Shown here piece by piece: positions 9,592 through 21,476 of a DNA stretch of 64,000 nucleotides. Under the pieces are notes generated by a model. It did not search any database. It was not told the origin of the DNA and worked only from the letters and a program-made list of their open reading frames with translations. This DNA comes from Calycina herbarum (lineage: Eukaryota > Ascomycota > Leotiomycetes > Helotiales > Pezizellaceae), in NCBI GenBank assembly GCA_001414485.1, contig LLEY01000180.1, positions 55,369 to 119,368 of the forward strand. The letters run 5' to 3'. The position numbers were made by a program, and so were the translations under genes. How positions within the stretch are numbered: position 1 is the stretch's first letter; each line of letters opens with the position of its first letter.

Positions 9592-11530
9592 CTAATGGGA
9601 CTGGTCAGCGTTATAGACATTTATCGCCTGCTCATTAATGGACTCTACAAAATCAAGCACCATCTTCTTTGCGGCTGCGACCGACTTCTTGCTTCCTCTG
9701 AAGCCAATCTCTCTGGGATTTTCTGCGGCAAAGGATTTACGTTGAATAATGACATGGCAACCAGTGGCATGTTGAATGCTTCGACGGGTCTCCCACTCGT
9801 CTTTCTTTGCGCAGGTAGTACCATTCTGAGCATATTCCTTTCCCAGACGCATACAATCCAATACTCGCTCGCCCACTCCAAGGCCATCATCATAGGATTT
9901 TCCTTCGACTGCTGGTTGGATGCTGAGACTGACCCAGTGGAAAGATGGCTTATTTTCGTCCAACCACTTGTTCTTTCCGACGTTGTAAAGGGTTTCGTAG
10001 TTCTCCACTCTTTGGACATCACTTAGGATTCTTGCCTTGAACCGATGTTGGCCATTGGTCAAGCCGTTCGTCGACGCAGGACGGAATGTATGCTCCAAGC
10101 CAACCTCTCCGGATTCTGGTCTGCAAAGATTGGATTGCACAACCCAGAAAACGTCCCGAAGTCCGCAAATTCCTGGGAACCTACTGTCGTTGGTATATGG
10201 ATTAAGCATGATAAGCTGAGAGTCGAGATCCCACTGATCGTTCCAATGGGTTTCCATTGGGCGACCTGTAGCCTTGGCCTCGGACTCTCGAATTGCTCTA
10301 GACTCTCGTGCTGCCTCGAGGCGGTAGAAACCATGGAGGCCTTGCATGGGGCTAATACCGCCATCGACGTAATAAATGTCGTCGTTCATATTACAGCATT
10401 GGGTGAATTTTCCAGAGGAATATATTGCAATTCGTGGTATGTATTTCCCGCCAAGCCCCAACAGAGTTTGCATACAAGTATCATCTCCAAGGTAAATAAC
10501 ATCTACTTCGGGGTTATAGTAGATGTATTTCTCTGCATGACCCGGGGTTATGGTGTCGAAGGTACGGAGCTCATATACCTTCTTTGCTTCCTCGCGAGCT
10601 TCGCTGTTGACGTGTAGAATCGCGGGAGGTTTTCGGGATGTAAGGCAGACACGACGCCATGTGTGGATTCCGCTCCCAAGCCAAATTTCTGACAAGTTCT
10701 CATTGTTGCGGATAGCGGGACCATGTTCAATCTCGATAATGTGTGGCCAGCTCATAATGATCTGCCAAATCTTGAGTCGAATTTCGGGATGCAACGCGGA
10801 AAAGCATTTGAATGTTGTGAGTGGTTGTGTGGTTCTTGTGGGTTGTTGTGGAATTCTTGCGGATGGCTGTGAACGTCTTGGGGCTCCAAACAATTGGTTC
10901 CATGGCTTTCCCATTGTCGGTGGTTTGGACTCTGGTCGATTGGATTCTACTCGAGCACTATTTCACATTTAGTATCCTGTGTTTGTTTCTATGTTTTAGC
11001 AGGTTCGTGTTAGTTACTTACTTCGCCAACTCGCTTTTCTTTTCTCCAGACACCTTAATCATCTCGGCCATCTTCATTGCATCCAATTTCTTCCTAATAT
11101 CGTTCAAGACATTATCAAAGTTGCTGCCTTGGTCAACCCCCTGTTGGACACGGCCCTCTTGCACTACGTTTGTTGACTACCTAGTGTTAGTTGTTGTCGC
11201 TCTAGGGAAATGGTATGCCAAATTACCTGGTTGGTTGTCGTCATCGAATCATTGTCCTCGGCGTTCTTCTTTGTGTCTGGCAAATTAGAGAGCTTCGTAT
11301 TGGGTGTTGAAAATTTTCTCGAGTTCGGAGCATGTCGTTGTCGTTGTCGTACACCAGGTATATCGGGGACTGCAATGAGAGGAGCTGTACTTGGCGCGGC
11401 GCTGATTGAAAGGTTCTATACCAGAGTTACGTTAGTGTTGTCAACCTACAGAGGTACCTACACTTACGCCTCGTTGTGGTCCTCCACCACCTCTACTACC
11501 TCGACCGCCCTTGTTATCGTTGGATGCCAT
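9592..11530 (-). CDS. 2EXR-domain protein with RGG-like N-terminus and KH-like C-terminal segment
   Basis: Four exons: 11468-11530, 11227-11415, 11022-11176 and 9592-10957. The introns are 52, 50 and 64 bp with GTAAGT, GTAATT and GTAAGT donors and CTAAC/CTAAA branch sites. The joins keep phase exactly and give 590 residues. The long last exon alone has an ATG at 10914, but the upstream exons splice into it in frame, so the earlier start is preferred. Residues 8-17 are Gly/Arg-rich. Residues 85-135 form a charged, possibly helical stretch. From about residue 183, FKCFSALHPEIRLKIW and later PPAILHVNSEAREEA and YNPEVDVIYLGDD are the 2EXR (F-box-like) signature. The last 60 residues (ATGCHVIIQRKSF ... 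EIGFRGSKKSVAAAKKMV) resemble the second half of a KH RNA-binding domain. The function of 2EXR proteins is unknown, and the KH call is my inference. Confidence 0.82.
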
Positions 11531-14500
11531 TGTACTGTACTCTGGTCAACAAAGAACCCAAAGTCCAATAGCAGAAGCTCGAAAGCAACAAAGAGTTAAT
11601 TTAAGTAACTCAGACTCGATAAGGGAACAAGAATTAAGCGAACGATATGCCCAGCTTTGGTGTTGCTGCAATGTCAAGTTTGTGACAAGACAGTGACCAG
11701 ACAGTGTATTGAAAGGTTAAATGTATGTTATTAAAGGAACATATTTATACCCCGAAATGGTGCGCTATGACGAGGCAACGAGGCATCGCTTGTTGCCTCG
11801 AGGGCTCCATGTGGGCGACGGCGGGCGATTCACCTGCCAATTTCCGCAGAATGAGTCTGTGGCTGGGACGAACTTGGAATTCATTGGTGGTTCATTTGTT
11901 GTTTGTGGGGTTAAGGTTGGTAGGTGCTTCTGGGATGTGATACGATAGAAGATTCACTTGAGATTCCAGAGGGTGAATACAAGGGAAGAAAGATTGAGGA
12001 AGGGATGCTGGAGGGAGATCGATCAGTGATTATTTTACTGCCCTGGCTGCGAAGGTTTGGAGAACGTCTTACATTTGATTTTCTATATTGCAATTCTCTA
12101 TACTTCTGTGTAGCTGTAAATATACCAACTGACCTAATTCTCTTGAACACCTTTACAACTTGAAAGGCATCACGTCCCAGTCACATGACATGTAAGCAAA
12201 CTGGGAAATCTCCGAAGTACTGCAGGGGAAATAGAAGTTGACTCACAGCCCAGTATCAGAGTTTCCCCTCTGTATGCGTAAACCATGCAAGTGAAGACTG
12301 CAAAATTGTATCAGACAGGCTAGAGAACGGAGTAAAGGCTGTTTTCCTCCACGCTTTTGAACCACCGTCGTGGTGAGTCAGTGCCTGATTGACGAGAAAA
12401 GCAACGATTTATGGTCAATTTCTCCGGTACCTAGTGATGGAATTGTTTTGTTCATAATGAGTTGCTGTTTTGAATTAACTGTGAATTTAGCTGAGTCGTG
12501 CTATTGAGATAGACGGAGAAATTTAGGTTATCGTCCTTGTTTGAGGGAGTTTAAGTAACTAAATTATTCTAACTATATAGGATAAGATAATATTCAAGAT
12601 AATATAAGATTACTACAGATTTTACCTTAATCTTACTATTTTTGAAGAAATTCCATTGTCTAAGAAAGTTGGAATAACAATCTTTAATGAACGATATTAT
12701 GAAGATAAGACTTGAACGATCATTCTTTGATATATTTGAAACCTTCAATTATACATAATTATTACCTTATATCACTTGAAAAATGAAGAGAAACAACTAA
12801 CCTTCAGATCAACGTCCAATAAATAACTGAAAGCGTAGCAAGTAGAACCGCGGTAACTTTCCTTTATTCTCCTCATTCTCTTCCCTTACTAGCAGAATAT
12901 ACTTAACAATGATATTCCAACAAACCATCCACATCTACTTGTTTCATGAAGATTCAGGCTTTGGACTTTTCCAATCAACCTAAAACATTTGGAGTATTGG
13001 TATATTTTATCTACTAATTATTGTATTAGTCAATAATGTACCGATTGCACCAGGGATTTGGTTTGTAGGAAAATCTATTTATTCACCAATTATACAAGAA
13101 AGAAGCTATTTGCTCTAAGTCAATGTCGGAATATATAAATCGGTTGGGTAGAAGAGAAGATAATGGGGTTTTCACCATTCATTTTTGGTCGATTAACTAC
13201 TAGGAATTCTCGCGATGTGCAACAAAATATGCACCGCTGTCCAAGATGGGCCAGTGGCTTTCAGGGTGTGGCTACCACCGTTTTCCTCCCCAGCCTCCAT
13301 TCTGGTCCGATACCGAAGCGAGATGGCCGTAATACCATTTAACAATGGCGAGATTTCCTGGGCAAGCTCTCTTCATGGATGGAAAAGATTTGGAGTCGCG
13401 TGGGTCACCAGTGGTTCCTTCCCTCGTTCACGCCTCAGCGAGGTTTCTCAATGACATGGAAGCATCACTTGAACCCAGCTTCCCGGAGTCCCCTTGGGTC
13501 AACACATTACACAATTTCAGTTCCTTGAGATGGCGACTCAAAACAAGAATTTGGCAAATTTCAAGGAATACTCTTTCATAAGAACCCATATGATTGAGAG
13601 CCTGAAGTCTAGCTTCATTAACAGCATTTTTGCCTTGCCACAAGTATATCCTTATATACATCTTGCATTATTTAGGTTCGTTCACCGTGGGCTTGAATCT
13701 GAACTGCGAGCCAGCCCGCAACCAATTCCTCAACACTTTTGTAAACCATCCCGAAACCGCTTTCCGTGTTGGACAGCCCGTGGTTCTAGGCTCGTTATGC
13801 TTTGTGGTGCCCCCAATCTAGCGTGAGCGCTGTGCTTTAGTGGACCTCCTTGTATTTCAGGGCTCAGTTGCCAGTTTCATAGGCCCGCTTACTCTGGGGC
13901 CTCGGGGTAGCAACGCCCCACCTTCAGGGGATTTTACAGGGCATTACAGGGCAGAAGCCTAAACTCTCCATACTTTTGAACGGGTTCATGAAAGAATGGG
14001 AAGATACCGCCAAGTGAAAACAATTCAGGGTGCATAAGACCTTTTACTGTCCGTAGGCCGAGACGATGCCTGTGAATAGATATAATAAAAGTTTGAAATC
14101 AGGCTTTCAGAAAATGTTCATACGATTCCTTCGAGTTCTCTGTCGACTATCAGAGCTATTTTGAGCCAAATTCCGTGGGGGTACTGGTACTAGGTATCTT
14201 TCTTTCTTTGTTTCTTCATCTTTTCTCTCCTAGGAGCTTTGAATTCCAGAAGGCTTATGGGCTGATTACTATTTTGCAGTATTATCTCATTTATCAAGTT
14301 CTGGGATGACGAAGAAGAGAACGACAGAATTGTCATATTTGAGAGGAAAAACGTTGTTGACGATGAGAACAGGTAACCGAACCCCTGTCTACAGGGACTG
14401 GCAAAACGTCCTATTTTGTCCCCTCCAAAAACAGTCTCAAATCCTAGATAAAATTACAACACGACAATCTAAATAGACGAGTTTCGATTATTTTGTTAAT

Positions 14501-14663
14501 TAGCTGCTAGCGACTTGTTGAATATTTTTCATATATTTTTCATGTCTCTTCTAGCCGTTGTGTTAGTCTTTTGGTAGGGTGTAGCTCAAGAACAAAAGTG
14601 AACGTTTTTTCCGTCCCCGGAGAGCTTCCCCCCTCCCTCCTCGCCTCCAACTAGGCCAAAAGC
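11531..14663. other. Long intergenic region, no supported gene
   Basis: About 3.1 kb. 12540-13140 is AT-rich, and 13200-13980 has normal composition with short open frames on both strands. None shows a domain, a start with support, or splice-consistent continuation. A GC-rich inverted repeat (GGGGCCTC ... AACGCCCC) sits near 13898-13920. The stretch may hold decayed genes, but I cannot name any. Confidence 0.45.
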
Positions 14664-15036
14664 ATGATAAGAAAGTATTTATCAGCCAGACAGCATCTCT
14701 CCATTCATGAATACTTAGGACTCTTTATGCATGCTACAAGTAATCTTGGGTCATATCCACGATTGCCGAGCCTACCCACTTGGCTACCTGATTGGAGGAG
14801 TTCAAACCATATCACCGCTCGAGGAGACAGATTTTACGCACCCCAGATTTCCGAAATTGGATGCAAAAGCTCTTGTCAAGGCAACCTTCCGCATTGACAA
14901 CAAGGACATGAACTCGCTGATATTGGTACGAGAAGAAGGTGTTCGCGAGAGAGAGATGGACAAAGAGAGAGACACAATTGTAAGCATTGGTCGGCCACTG
15001 TTCTCCACACAACCCCCCAGACAAGGATCGTCATGA
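14664..15036 (+). pseudogene. Possible remnant of a HET-domain (heterokaryon incompatibility) protein gene
   Basis: A 77-codon frame contains LGLFMHATSN followed by LPTWLPDWR. This resembles the L-P-S-W-V-P-D-W stretch commonly seen downstream of the HET domain in fungal incompatibility proteins. A second frame, shifted by one, continues with protein-like sequence (FPKLDAKALVKATFRIDN). The HET domain itself is absent and no intact gene is present. The family call rests on one short motif. Confidence 0.3.
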
Positions 15037-15246
15037 ATTATCAACTCGATTGGCGCCTCTTTTATCCGGATACTGGAGCTATAATTAACTACAATCAGAA
15101 GAAAATACGAGCTTCAAACGAATATGTTATAAGGAAGTTATTACTTGTTATTAAGCTTCCGACAACCCATCTCGTGGGTTTCATGGTGTGGAGTTTTATA
15201 CCAACATATATGTTTATGATCCGCTAATGAAGGAAGCCTCAGCAGG

Positions 15247-17462
15247 AGGGGTTGTCAGTACTCCGTGCGTATAGACCAAAATCAGCTACCAAAAATCACT
15301 AACTTCTCCTACTAATTATAGAACAACGCTTTTATAAACTGATAGAAAACTAAGTATAGAGGATCAAATAACTAGACACTTATGCTTCCTTAGCTTTTTT
15401 CTATATTTAAGTAACGTATATTATATATTATATATAACGTGGTTTATCACCGAGTCGGTAATATCACCGAGTCGGCAATTTTCCTCCACATTCCACCCTA
15501 TTAAGTTTAACACGCGTTTTCTCAACTACTATAAATAGAAGTTCATACCAAAGAAGCTCGAATAATCCTAGCCCTTAAAGCTATTCGTTTATCTAAGAAG
15601 ATTAACTCTTTAGCTATAGTAAAGCTTTATAGAGTGCCTAGATCTATACTCTTAGATAGAATAGCTAGCTGAACTTCTTAAAACGAAATCCGACCTAACT
15701 ATATTAAGTTATCTAAGATAGAAGAGGAAGTAATTATTTAGAATATACTTAACCTAGATTCTAGAGGGTTTATACCCTAGCTAGCTAGTGTAGAAGATAT
15801 AGTAAATTTTATCTTAGAATTAAGAGAGAGGAAACGCGTTAGTAAGCTCTAGGTATATCGATTTATATAACGATAACCAGCTCTTAAGACGCGTTTTAAT
15901 CGCGTCTATGATTTCTAAAGAGTCTTATACGAAGATTCTAAGCTAATTAGCTCGTAGTTCTAACTAGTTGAAAATATAAGAGTAAAATATAAGGTATTAG
16001 ACTATAACTTCTATAACTTCGACGAAACCGGCTTTATAATAGGTATAATTTACTCTATAATAGTTGTTACTTATATAGATCGACGTAGTAGAGGTAAGAT
16101 AGTTTAGCTAGAGAATCGAGAATAGGCTATAGTAATTACTTATATTAATAGTAAAGGCTAGAGTATCCCTCTATTTCTAGTGGTTTAGAGTAAGAACTAC
16201 CTCTTAAATTAGTATATAGATAGTAGTCTCTTAACCGATTAAGTTATTAAACCGATAAGTAATAGATAGACAAATAATAAGATAGGTCTAGAATAGCTAG
16301 AATACTTTAATAAATATACTACTACTTATATAAGAGGTTTATATCGAATGCTTGTATTAGATAGGTATAAGAGTTATAAATCGGCTGAGTTCTAAGAGTA
16401 CTATAAGATATATAATATTATTACTCTTAGATTACCTCTCTATTTGTCCTATCTTACCTAGCTACTTAATATTAGGTGTTTTAGTATCTTAAAGCAGGTG
16501 TATAGTCGGTAGATTAAGACGTTTATTAAAGCTTATATTAACTATATTACGAAGGTGGAGTTCTTTCTAGCCTTTATAGCAGCGTATAAGGAATCTATAA
16601 CAGCCTAAAACTGTTAGACTAGATTCTATAGAGCTGGCTTAGTGCTTTTTAACCTATAAGTAGTGCTTTTAAAGCTTAACGTAAAGTTACAGACTCTAAC
16701 TCCCTCTAGACCTTCTATAGCTAACAGCTACTCTTAGGTCTCCTAGACTCCTTCTAACCTAACTAAAGCTCTCTTATAAACAACTCTTGTTTGAAATCGG
16801 ATTGCCTATTACTAAGGGAGCTTGCTAACTCTACTCTTTAAGACAGTTACTATATTAGCTAAAGGTATAGAGCGAATAGCTTATAAGATAACCCTACTAT
16901 CCGCTAAGGTACGTACTCTTTAAGCAGCTAATAAAGCTCTAAGTAAACGCCGAAGGGCTAAAAAGGCTCGTATCCGTCAAGGGGGTACACTTATAGTAGA
17001 GGATGCCTAAGATATTATAGCTCAAAAGGATATAGATAAGCAGGTACGACGCGATGTATGTACGGCGGAGGGTAGTTATAAGAAGGGGCAGCCGTCTAGG
17101 TAACACTATAGAATCTATAGAAAAGCTAGTTATAATGTACGAACTTGTTAAGAAGCTATAGATATATCTAGTTCATCAGATTCTGATTAGATTTAGTTAA
17201 TTTAATATATTATAGTTGATTTATTAATATTCAAAGTTTAATACTAAGGAAAAATTGCCGACTCGGTGATAAACCACGTTATCTTTAAAGGATTTGTTAG
17301 TAAAATATTAGTCTTTGAAATTATAGACGTAGATTAGAAGTGTGTTCTTCTTATAAAGTTCTACGTCTATAATTGTTGTTATAATATAGTATAATATATG
17401 TTTACTACGTTATAAAGCTGTAAAGAGGGTGACTTTGGGTGTGTTTTCGGCTGACAACCCCT
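15247..17462. mobile_element. Small non-autonomous TIR element (MITE-like), split by a pogo element
   Basis: The ends are a perfect 12 bp inverted repeat, AGGGGTTGTCAG. Without the internal pogo element the host is about 370 bp (15247-15436 plus 17282-17462). It is a diverged copy of the uninterrupted element at 39384-39813, sharing the terminal sequence, an internal CTCCRTGCG block and a stretch ending near GCTTCCTTAGC. It has no coding capacity. I could not define a target duplication. Confidence 0.6.
15437..17279 (+). mobile_element. Fot1/pogo-type (Tc1-mariner) DNA transposon, RIP-degraded
   Basis: The element is 1843 bp between TA target duplications (15435-15436 and 17280-17281). Its termini begin ACGTGGTTTATCACCGAGTC in inverted orientation, and the left end carries a second ATCACCGAGTCGG block. 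The plus strand encodes a broken transposase. Near 15555 the psq-type helix-turn-helix EARIILALKAIR...AIVKLYRVP is readable, followed by the CENP-B-like segment and DDE-domain traces. Many Gln/Trp codons read TAG or TAA; for example, the position that is Gln in the 52-53.8 kb relative is TAG here. It is the same subfamily as the element split across 43123-59380. Confidence 0.88.
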
Positions 17463-19354
17463 GTTGGCCCGGCTCGCGGTGGACAAGACAAGTGGCAGTA
17501 AATTACCTGACCTAGGACAGCTAGCAACGAATACAACTCAATGTAAACTAAGTCAGAACTTTGCAAAATTGATCTAGTTGTTAATTAGCAGTCTTCGCAT
17601 CTACTTGTATTTTTCTTGTATTTTTGCGATGTTTCTACGTCAAGTTATTTCAGGTAGCGGGTTCTCATGGGGTTGCTAATTACTTATCTTGTCTACCGCG
17701 AGCCTGGGATAACCTCGAATTCGTTCCGCTGTTGAAGTCTTCCAGTGACTTTCGCTTCCCTAGCGGCATGGAGATGTTTTCGGTTTCCGACTGGCTCGTG
17801 GCATATTCCTGTTCCAGCTTTAATCCTAGCTTTTTAGAAGACAAATCAGTTGCGAAATTTGCTTCCGGCCGCATAGCCATTGTTCCATCGTCAGCACAAG
17901 TAGGGATTTCGCTTGGTGGAAATATGGGATGAAGCATAACGCATTTCTGTATCGTGAACTTCAAGAGTCCAGATGGCTTGCCACAGCTGAGTCGGATCAT
18001 AAAATCGACTCCCAGATAGGGTATAGCCGCCGGATAAATGGACCGAGGACACTACCTATTATACTCGTGGGGCCTTATTATGATGATAGTCTTGGAGTAC
18101 TCAGAGCGAGCACCAGAGAAGAGGATTGGAGAAATTGTGAATCTGAAGAATCTCGTTATTCTGAAAAGTATGAGGAGGAAAAAGGTGCAAAGCGACTATT
18201 AGCAATTTACTAATATTATTTCTCGCGTTCTCATTATACTAAATTTGCGTACGTATTCAATTTTAAGATAAAGAATGGTATTTTAATATCGGGGTTTCTT
18301 ATACATCTGCATCTTCCAATCATGTGTTTAATTTCTCTCGTGGTGAGCTGAAAAAGGATCAAAGTTCTAATATATAAGCTAGTATTCAGTAGTATCTTAT
18401 TCGTTTATTCGTTTGTTTTCACGTGGGCGACATATATAAAATCTGGATTTATCCGAGGGGAAGGCCTCAGATATATAGGTTTTACAACAATCAAGAAGAA
18501 CAGAAAGCGCCTTTTCCTCTGCTCGCCTGTCGGAGAGTCCTTGTCTCCCCCGGTTGTAGTTTTCTCCAGGGTCTTCACTGGGGCTAAAGGTGGGCTAAAC
18601 TGCTCTTTTCTGTAGTAATGTCGCATAGTTTCTTGAAGTTCATCATTCCAAGTTTACGATGATTATTAGTTATGGCTTGAGTCCATCAGTCCTTGCTAAA
18701 ACGGCTTCCGGCCCTCAGAGGTCCCAATGCCAGTGCCTAGCTCGCAATGAACAAGAAAAGTAGCAGTAAGTGCCCTTTGTTCCCACCTTTTACAGACGAA
18801 AACTCAATATTCATCAAAGTTTCCCCGTCAATCGTTCCATTCATCTATTCGACAAATCGCATTCCGCTATTTTTCGCACAATTGATTTGGGATTTCTAGA
18901 TTGTCGGACAGTTTGAGAGAGCAAGTGAGAGCCTGAGTATGAGTGGGTCTTTGCACATGTGCACCTGCCGGGCAGTCCGCTTCAGAAGTTTGTCTGTGTA
19001 CTTGAGAGTGTAGTTGTGTCTTTTGGTCTGAGATTCAATTTTCTGTAACTTTTGTCGAAGGTCATTGTTTCTTTATGCATTCAATCATAACATCTTTCAT
19101 TTACTGTGATTAACCAGCAATACCAACCCCTACCCCGCACTTGAAGTTTGGCAGCCAAGATTATGGGTTTTCGTGGGATGATAAAGCACGAAATTAACCT
19201 CGGGGATTAAAAGCCTGGGCATTCTGAAATTGGAAGGCGCTTTCTTTTTCACCTGCCTTTTTTAAGTATTGTACATAATTTATAAGTCATGGTACTTATT
19301 TCGCATGTCTTTCAAGTCAGATAATATATTTTTACTTTTCTTCAAATATTCAGG
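17463..19354. other. Intergenic region with decayed or unrecognised open frames
   Basis: Two overlapping plus-strand frames at 17624-17932 and 17929-18213 (the second ends near KRLLAIY) and one minus-strand frame at 17680-18000 are open, but none matches a family I recognise. The segment 18190-18400 looks like a diverged duplicate of 39060-39290. The last part before 19355 is the promoter side of the M35 peptidase gene. Confidence 0.4.
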
Positions 19355-20103
19355 ATGCGAAGCCTCAAACACCTCACTCTCTTCTCCCTGCTCTCAAGGA
19401 CCTTGGCGGCAACATTCGAATCGTGTTCCACCACACAAATAGCAACACTCAATATAGCCATCGAGCGAGCCACCACCAAAGCATACGCTGCTATTGACCA
19501 TTTGGAGAGCAACCCAAATGGTAGCGATATCCAAACAACTTGGTATGGGACGTTTGGTATCGCAAGGTACAACAAAACCTTGACTGCTTTTAAGGTATGT
19601 GAATTCAAAAAATTGAAATTGAAATGGAATGCTGATTGAGGTTGTAGAAATTCGCACCAGATCTAGCAACTACTTTTAGTTATGATTGTAGTTGCACCAG
19701 CGAAGTCGTCTACGCCTACCCTGGGAATACCTATGGAGATGTGACGATCTGTAGTGTTTATTTTAATGAGGGGTTATTGCCGCCTGCGGGACAACATCGG
19801 AATCAATGGGAGTGTGTTCTCCCTCTCATGCCTTTCCCTTTCATTCCCTCTAGATTTCTGAGATTCTTATGAGACTTTTAGTACTATTATACACGAAGCA
19901 ACGCATTTTAGGGATGTACTTGGGACTTCAGATCGTGGGTATGGGGTGGAGTTGTGCAAGGAGCTTGCGTTGCAGGACCCGGAGAAAGCAGTGAGCAATG
20001 CCGAGTGAGTCTTCTGGTCGCCAAGGGGGAAAAATTGTGTTAACTGAGATTTTGTAGCAATCATGCGAGGTTCGCCGTCGAGGTCCTTCCTTGGGGACCG
20101 TGA
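19355..20103 (+). CDS. Secreted M35-family (aspzincin) metalloendopeptidase, peptidyl-Lys type
   Basis: Four exons: 19355-19594, 19648-19811, 19882-20004 and 20058-20103, with introns of 53, 70 and 53 bp. All joins keep phase and give 190 residues. A short signal peptide (MRSLKHLTLFSLLSRTLA) precedes the mature start near ATFESC. The catalytic signature forms only after splicing: TIIHEATHF supplies HExxH, and GTSDRGYG supplies the third zinc ligand Asp and the conserved YG. NADNHARFAVE near the C-terminus is the family's NADN-y-F-E motif. Paired cysteines (YDCSC, ICSVYF, ELCKEL) fit a secreted disulfide-bonded protease. The length matches the compact lysine-specific peptidases rather than deuterolysins, which have a long propeptide. 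The gene lies between transposon clusters yet has no RIP damage, which suggests it is single-copy and under selection. Confidence 0.87.
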
Positions 20104-20315
20104 GCTTTAGGGGTTAAGGTGTAGGCACTTCCAAAATACTTTTATCGGCTACTCAATTTAGGAATTCAGTGGAGTTCAGAGCGGCGTCTGATATATGTAC
20201 AGTACTAGTCAACAGCTATTAAGCGATTTGTGTAACCCTACCAAAAACACCATTTTGCCTAGTTTAGAAAGACATAGAGATACTGTGCCTCTAAACTAAA
20301 TTCTTTTAAGTATTA
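20104..20315. other. 3' flank of the peptidase gene
   Basis: About 210 bp between the peptidase stop codon and the first base of the next transposon. No gene seen. The last two bases are the TA target duplication of that element. Confidence 0.6.
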
Positions 20316-21014
20316 ACGTCATCCACAAGCGAGTGCAACACACAAGTGAATACAACACGGAATCGTACCACCCTAATAAAAATTATAATTAACTACCTAT
20401 AATAAACAAAATTGATTAAAACTACTCTAATTCCTCCTCTTTAGATATATTAATATCAATTTCATAGGTACGTATATTATGACTAGTATTGCCGTATCGT
20501 TTACAACGTCGTTCCCTCGGTCGGAGTCTAGTAGCTACCCCTCTCTCTTCATCCTCTTCCTGTTATATAGTACTCTAGATATTCTTCTAGGATAAAAGGT
20601 TCTGCCCCTCTTATAAAGTTAATGTTCCTCCTTAACAGACATGTGTCTTTCTAGCCCTTCGATACTTGCTTAGGGTTTTATTTGCCTCTCGAAGGTCCTA
20701 GACCTCTGCCTTTAATAATATAACCTGGTGTATTATCCTATATGCCCCTTTTGTAAATTAGTCAATTGCCTAGAAAATTAAAGTCGGCGAGCTATTTTGA
20801 TATATAGAAATACGGGATTTTAGGAATTCAGATTATAAAGTCGCTTTAATTAGGTTATTCAGGGTCTTTGAAACCTATGGAGGTAGGTTAATAGCTGATT
20901 TAGAGGGTGTTAGTATATATAGCTTAATATCTAGTAGAGATATTACACTTTCTAGATTAAATAGAACAAGCCTAGCTCCTTAGAAGCCCTCTTAAATATT
21001 TATTAGCGTTATAG

Positions 21015-21476
21015 TGTCACGAATCATGTGTCAGCACGTGACGAAGTGAAGTCCAGGCGACGCCCTGACAGGACAAGCACTATTGTAACCCTGGAAGAAA
21101 GAAAGGATTAGATGTAGTAGGACATATAATTCTAGGATCTTATTACAGTTATATCACGTGACTCGGTTAGGAGCAGTTAGGTAATAGAGTCCAGTTTTAA
21201 GGAGCCCTAGAAATGGAGTCAGACTCTATTTTCAGGACTCCTGCTAAGGAGGACTCTAACATAAACGAAGGTTCTATATAAGACTGGCACGTCTGCTATT
21301 TAGATAGGAGCTTCGTACTCAACTTTAGTTATTAATCTTATCACATTATTTAACATCTTTAATACAAGTAACGAGTTCACTTCTAAGTAAACAACCTAGC
21401 GCATCTATACTTCTTACCCACATACCAACTTTCGAGACTTAGTCATCTTTATTTAGTTCGTTTAAGTTTCGTTACA
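21015..21476 (+). repeat. 5' LTR of Gypsy element 1
   Basis: The LTR begins TGTCACGAATC and ends CGTTACA. It contains CACGTG at 21035-21040 and 21155-21160 and a TATA box (TATATAAG) at 21275-21282. It is the less mutated of the pair. Confidence 0.88.

Noticed and set aside
13215..13830. Several 60-110 codon frames on both strands
   Set aside because: None has a domain or consistent exon structure; they overlap each other in different frames.
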